A stretch of 64,000 nt of DNA from Paenibacillus swuensis (lineage in GTDB: Bacteria; Bacillota; Bacilli; Paenibacillales; DY6). Below, one piece after another: positions 62,550 through 64,000 of this stretch (positions are counted from its first letter, which is position 1; each line of letters starts with the position of its first letter). The notes below the pieces were generated by a model, which had not been told where the DNA came from, did not search any database, and was given only the letters and a program-made list of their open reading frames with translations. The stretch is from positions 2,403,001 to 2,467,000 of the forward strand of contig NZ_CP011388.1 in assembly GCF_001644605.1 (NCBI RefSeq). The letters are read 5' to 3'. The position numbers were made by a program, and so were the translations under genes.

Positions 62550-63551
62550 ATGTTCAGCAAAGACATCGGGATTGATCTGGGAACGGCTAATGTTTTAATT
62601 CATGTTAAAGGCAAAGGTGTCGTGTTGGATGAACCGTCCGTAGTCGCCATTGAAAGCGATACGAAACGCGTGCTCGCCGTTGGTGACGAAGCCCGCCGTA
62701 TGGTGGGCCGTACGCCCGGCAACATTGTGGCGATCCGTCCGCTTCGGGACGGCGTCATTGCCGATTTCGAAATTACGGAAATGATGCTTAAGCATTTCAT
62801 TAACCGGGTTGGCGGGAAGCGGTGGTACAGCCATCCGCGCATTCTGATCTGCGCCCCGACGGATATTACATCGGTTGAGCAGAAGGCGATTCGCGAGGCC
62901 GCGGAACGAAGCGGCGCAAGGGAAGTGTTCATGGAAGAAGAGCCTAAAGCGGCGGCCATCGGGGCCGGCATGGACATCTTCCAGCCGAGCGGCAATATGG
63001 TGGTGGATATTGGCGGAGGAACGACGGATGTAGCCGTGTTATCCATGGGCGACGTCGTCACCTCCTCTTCTATTAAAGTGGCGGGGGACAAGTTCGACGC
63101 GGCCATTACAAGATATATCAAGAATAAATATAAATTGTTGATCGGTGAGCGGACTTCGGAAGAAATCAAAATCCGGATCGGCTCTGTATACGGCAGCGGA
63201 CAAGAGAATCAGATGGATATTCGGGGAAGGGACATGGTGACGGGATTGCCCATCACGGTTACGATCCACTCCGGCGAGATCCGCGAGGCGTTGTCCGACC
63301 CGGTGGCGATGATTGTCGCAGCCGCGAAATCCGTTCTTGAACGCACACCGCCGGAGCTGTCAGCGGATATTATCGATCGTGGCGTCATTGTAACAGGCGG
63401 AGGCGCGCTGTTGCACGGCCTGGATCAATTAATGTCGGACGAGCTCCGGGTGCCTGTGCTGATTGCCGAGGATCCGATGCATTGCGTGGTCAAGGGGACC
63501 GGCGTTATGCTTGATAACCTCGACAAGATGAGCAAGCGTAAACTCAGCTAA
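62550..63551 (+). CDS. mbl: MreB-like cell-shape protein Mbl
   Basis: Bacterial actin that directs lateral wall synthesis. 333 residues, the same length as Bacillus Mbl. Actin-fold motifs: D-I-G-I-D-L-G-T-A-N-V-L (phosphate 1), D-I-G-G-G-T-T-D-V-A-V-L (phosphate 2), V-T-G-G-G-A-L-L (adenosine), and E-R-T-P-P-E-L-S-A-D-I-I-D-R-G-V between. Position after spoIIID identifies it as Mbl rather than MreB. ATG 62550 follows AGGGAGGATTAC. Its stop codon overlaps the -35 of a likely sigma-D promoter for the next gene. Confidence 0.96.
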   Translation: MFSKDIGIDLGTANVLIHVKGKGVVLDEPSVVAIESDTKRVLAVGDEARRMVGRTPGNIVAIRPLRDGVIADFEITEMMLKHFINRVGGKRWYSHPRILICAPTDITSVEQKAIREAAERSGAREVFMEEEPKAAAIGAGMDIFQPSGNMVVDIGGGTTDVAVLSMGDVVTSSSIKVAGDKFDAAITRYIKNKYKLLIGERTSEEIKIRIGSVYGSGQENQMDIRGRDMVTGLPITVTIHSGEIREALSDPVAMIVAAAKSVLERTPPELSADIIDRGVIVTGGGALLHGLDQLMSDELRVPVLIAEDPMHCVVKGTGVMLDNLDKMSKRKLS

Positions 63552-63576
63552 ACTTTGTCAGAAGGCATACCGATAT
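63549..63576 (+). promoter_or_regulatory. Sigma-D (flagellar) promoter of flhO
   Basis: TAAA (63549-63552), 16-bp spacer, ACCGATAT (63569-63576), against the consensus TAAA-N15-GCCGATAA. The -35 shares bases with the mbl stop codon. flhO-flhP is sigma-D-dependent in Bacillus. Confidence 0.6.
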
Positions 63577-63641
63577 TATAGATAAAGATATACGAGGATC
63601 GGGGAAACCCGGTCTTGGTTTCGCTTAAGGAGGTATCTTTC

Positions 63642-64000
63642 ATGTTAAGAGGACTTTACACCGCGGCCGCGGGTATGATCGCACAGCAACGCAGGCATGA
63701 TACGGTTACGAATAATATAGCTAATGTGAATACACCCGGATTTAAACAGGATCAAGCCGTGAACCGGTCTTTCCCTGAGATGTTGATTGCTCTTACCGGC
63801 GGAGATGCGAATCCGGCATCGCCCAAGATCGGTCGCCTGAATAGCGGCGTATTGGCGGAAGAGCCTGTCACGCTGCACTTGCAAGGGGATTTACAAGAAA
63901 CCAGGAATGCGGGTGATTTCGCGCTCGTTTCAAATATACAGGTAGACGGCATGAACTTTGACGCCGGAGGTAAATTTGTAAGTCCGGACGGACAAGTTTC
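63642..64000 (+). CDS. flhO: Flagellar basal-body rod/hook protein FlhO-like, partial (3' end off the right edge)
   Basis: N-terminal 119 codons of a flagellar rod/hook family protein. The start [16 protein letters not shown] and the family signature [12 protein letters not shown] are clear, shared with FlgF/FlgG/FlhO/FlhP. Position directly after mbl matches flhO of Bacillus. TAAGGAGGTATCTTTC precedes the ATG. No stop is reached before the window ends. The group (rod versus hook-associated) cannot be fixed from the N-terminus alone. Confidence 0.88.
   Translation, partial: MLRGLYTAAAGMIAQQRRHDTVTNNIANVNTPGFKQDQAVNRSFPEMLIALTGGDANPASPKIGRLNSGVLAEEPVTLHLQGDLQETRNAGDFALVSNIQVDGMNFDAGGKFVSPDGQV

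Overview
The window looks like a chromosomal segment of a Gram-positive, endospore-forming, flagellated bacterium, most likely Paenibacillus or a close relative in the Paenibacillaceae. The evidence is the set of sporulation genes (spoIIR, spoIID, spoIIQ, spoIIID), the mbl and flhO-like genes beside them, strong GGAGG-type ribosome binding sites with frequent TTG and GTG starts, and gene order that follows the Bacillus subtilis prfA to flhO region. The genus is an inference; no rRNA gene is present to test it.

0-3.7 kb (minus strand): a PTS operon, glcT - crr - nagE - ptsH, preceded by a promoter, a RAT antiterminator site and an overlapping terminator. ptsH runs off the left edge. 3.7-15.5 kb: accessory genes. 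These are an acyltransferase-3 membrane protein, a dicarboxylate/amino-acid symporter, an IS1595-like transposase between 20-bp inverted repeats, a GH43-like glycosidase, a small protein kinase-like protein, a heptad-repeat coiled-coil protein, a polysaccharide deacetylase, and a lipoprotein / response regulator / histidine kinase cluster. 15.7-24.2 kb: an NSS transporter, a type I pullulanase, a methyltransferase, a secreted stalk-domain protein, a two-gene amino-acid ABC transporter without a binding protein, a lipoprotein, and a repeat-rich intergenic stretch.

24.3-39 kb: a conserved block of ychF, prfA, prmC, spoIIR, tsaC, mntP, ywlE, then rpiB-ywlG-glyA behind a ZTP-type riboswitch, then an inserted SDR/ArsR pair and a membrane protein, then upp and wecB. 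39-46.5 kb: the complete F1Fo ATP synthase operon (atpZ-I-B-E-F-H-A-G-D-C). 46.6-56.7 kb: an 11-gene complex I operon (nuoA-B-C-D-H-I-J-K-L-M-N) without the nuoE/F/G input module. 56.7-64 kb: a MOSC protein, ywzB, murA, spoIID, spoIIQ, spoIIID, mbl and the start of flhO. In function the right half is an energy-coupling block (ATP synthase plus proton-pumping complex I) followed by cell-wall and engulfment-stage sporulation genes.

The most unusual signal is a dispersed repeat with the core GGGATAACCC. It forms the inverted ends of the IS1595-like element (6387-7569), occurs as two single copies downstream of prmC (27.47 and 27.63 kb), and is amplified into a six-copy tandem array with a period near 76 bp between tsaC and mntP (30.06-30.49 kb), in which two sequence variants alternate. 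The transposase appears to lack the usual first catalytic Asp. Whether this is a decaying transposon family or a repeat system maintained by a domesticated transposase cannot be decided from this window.
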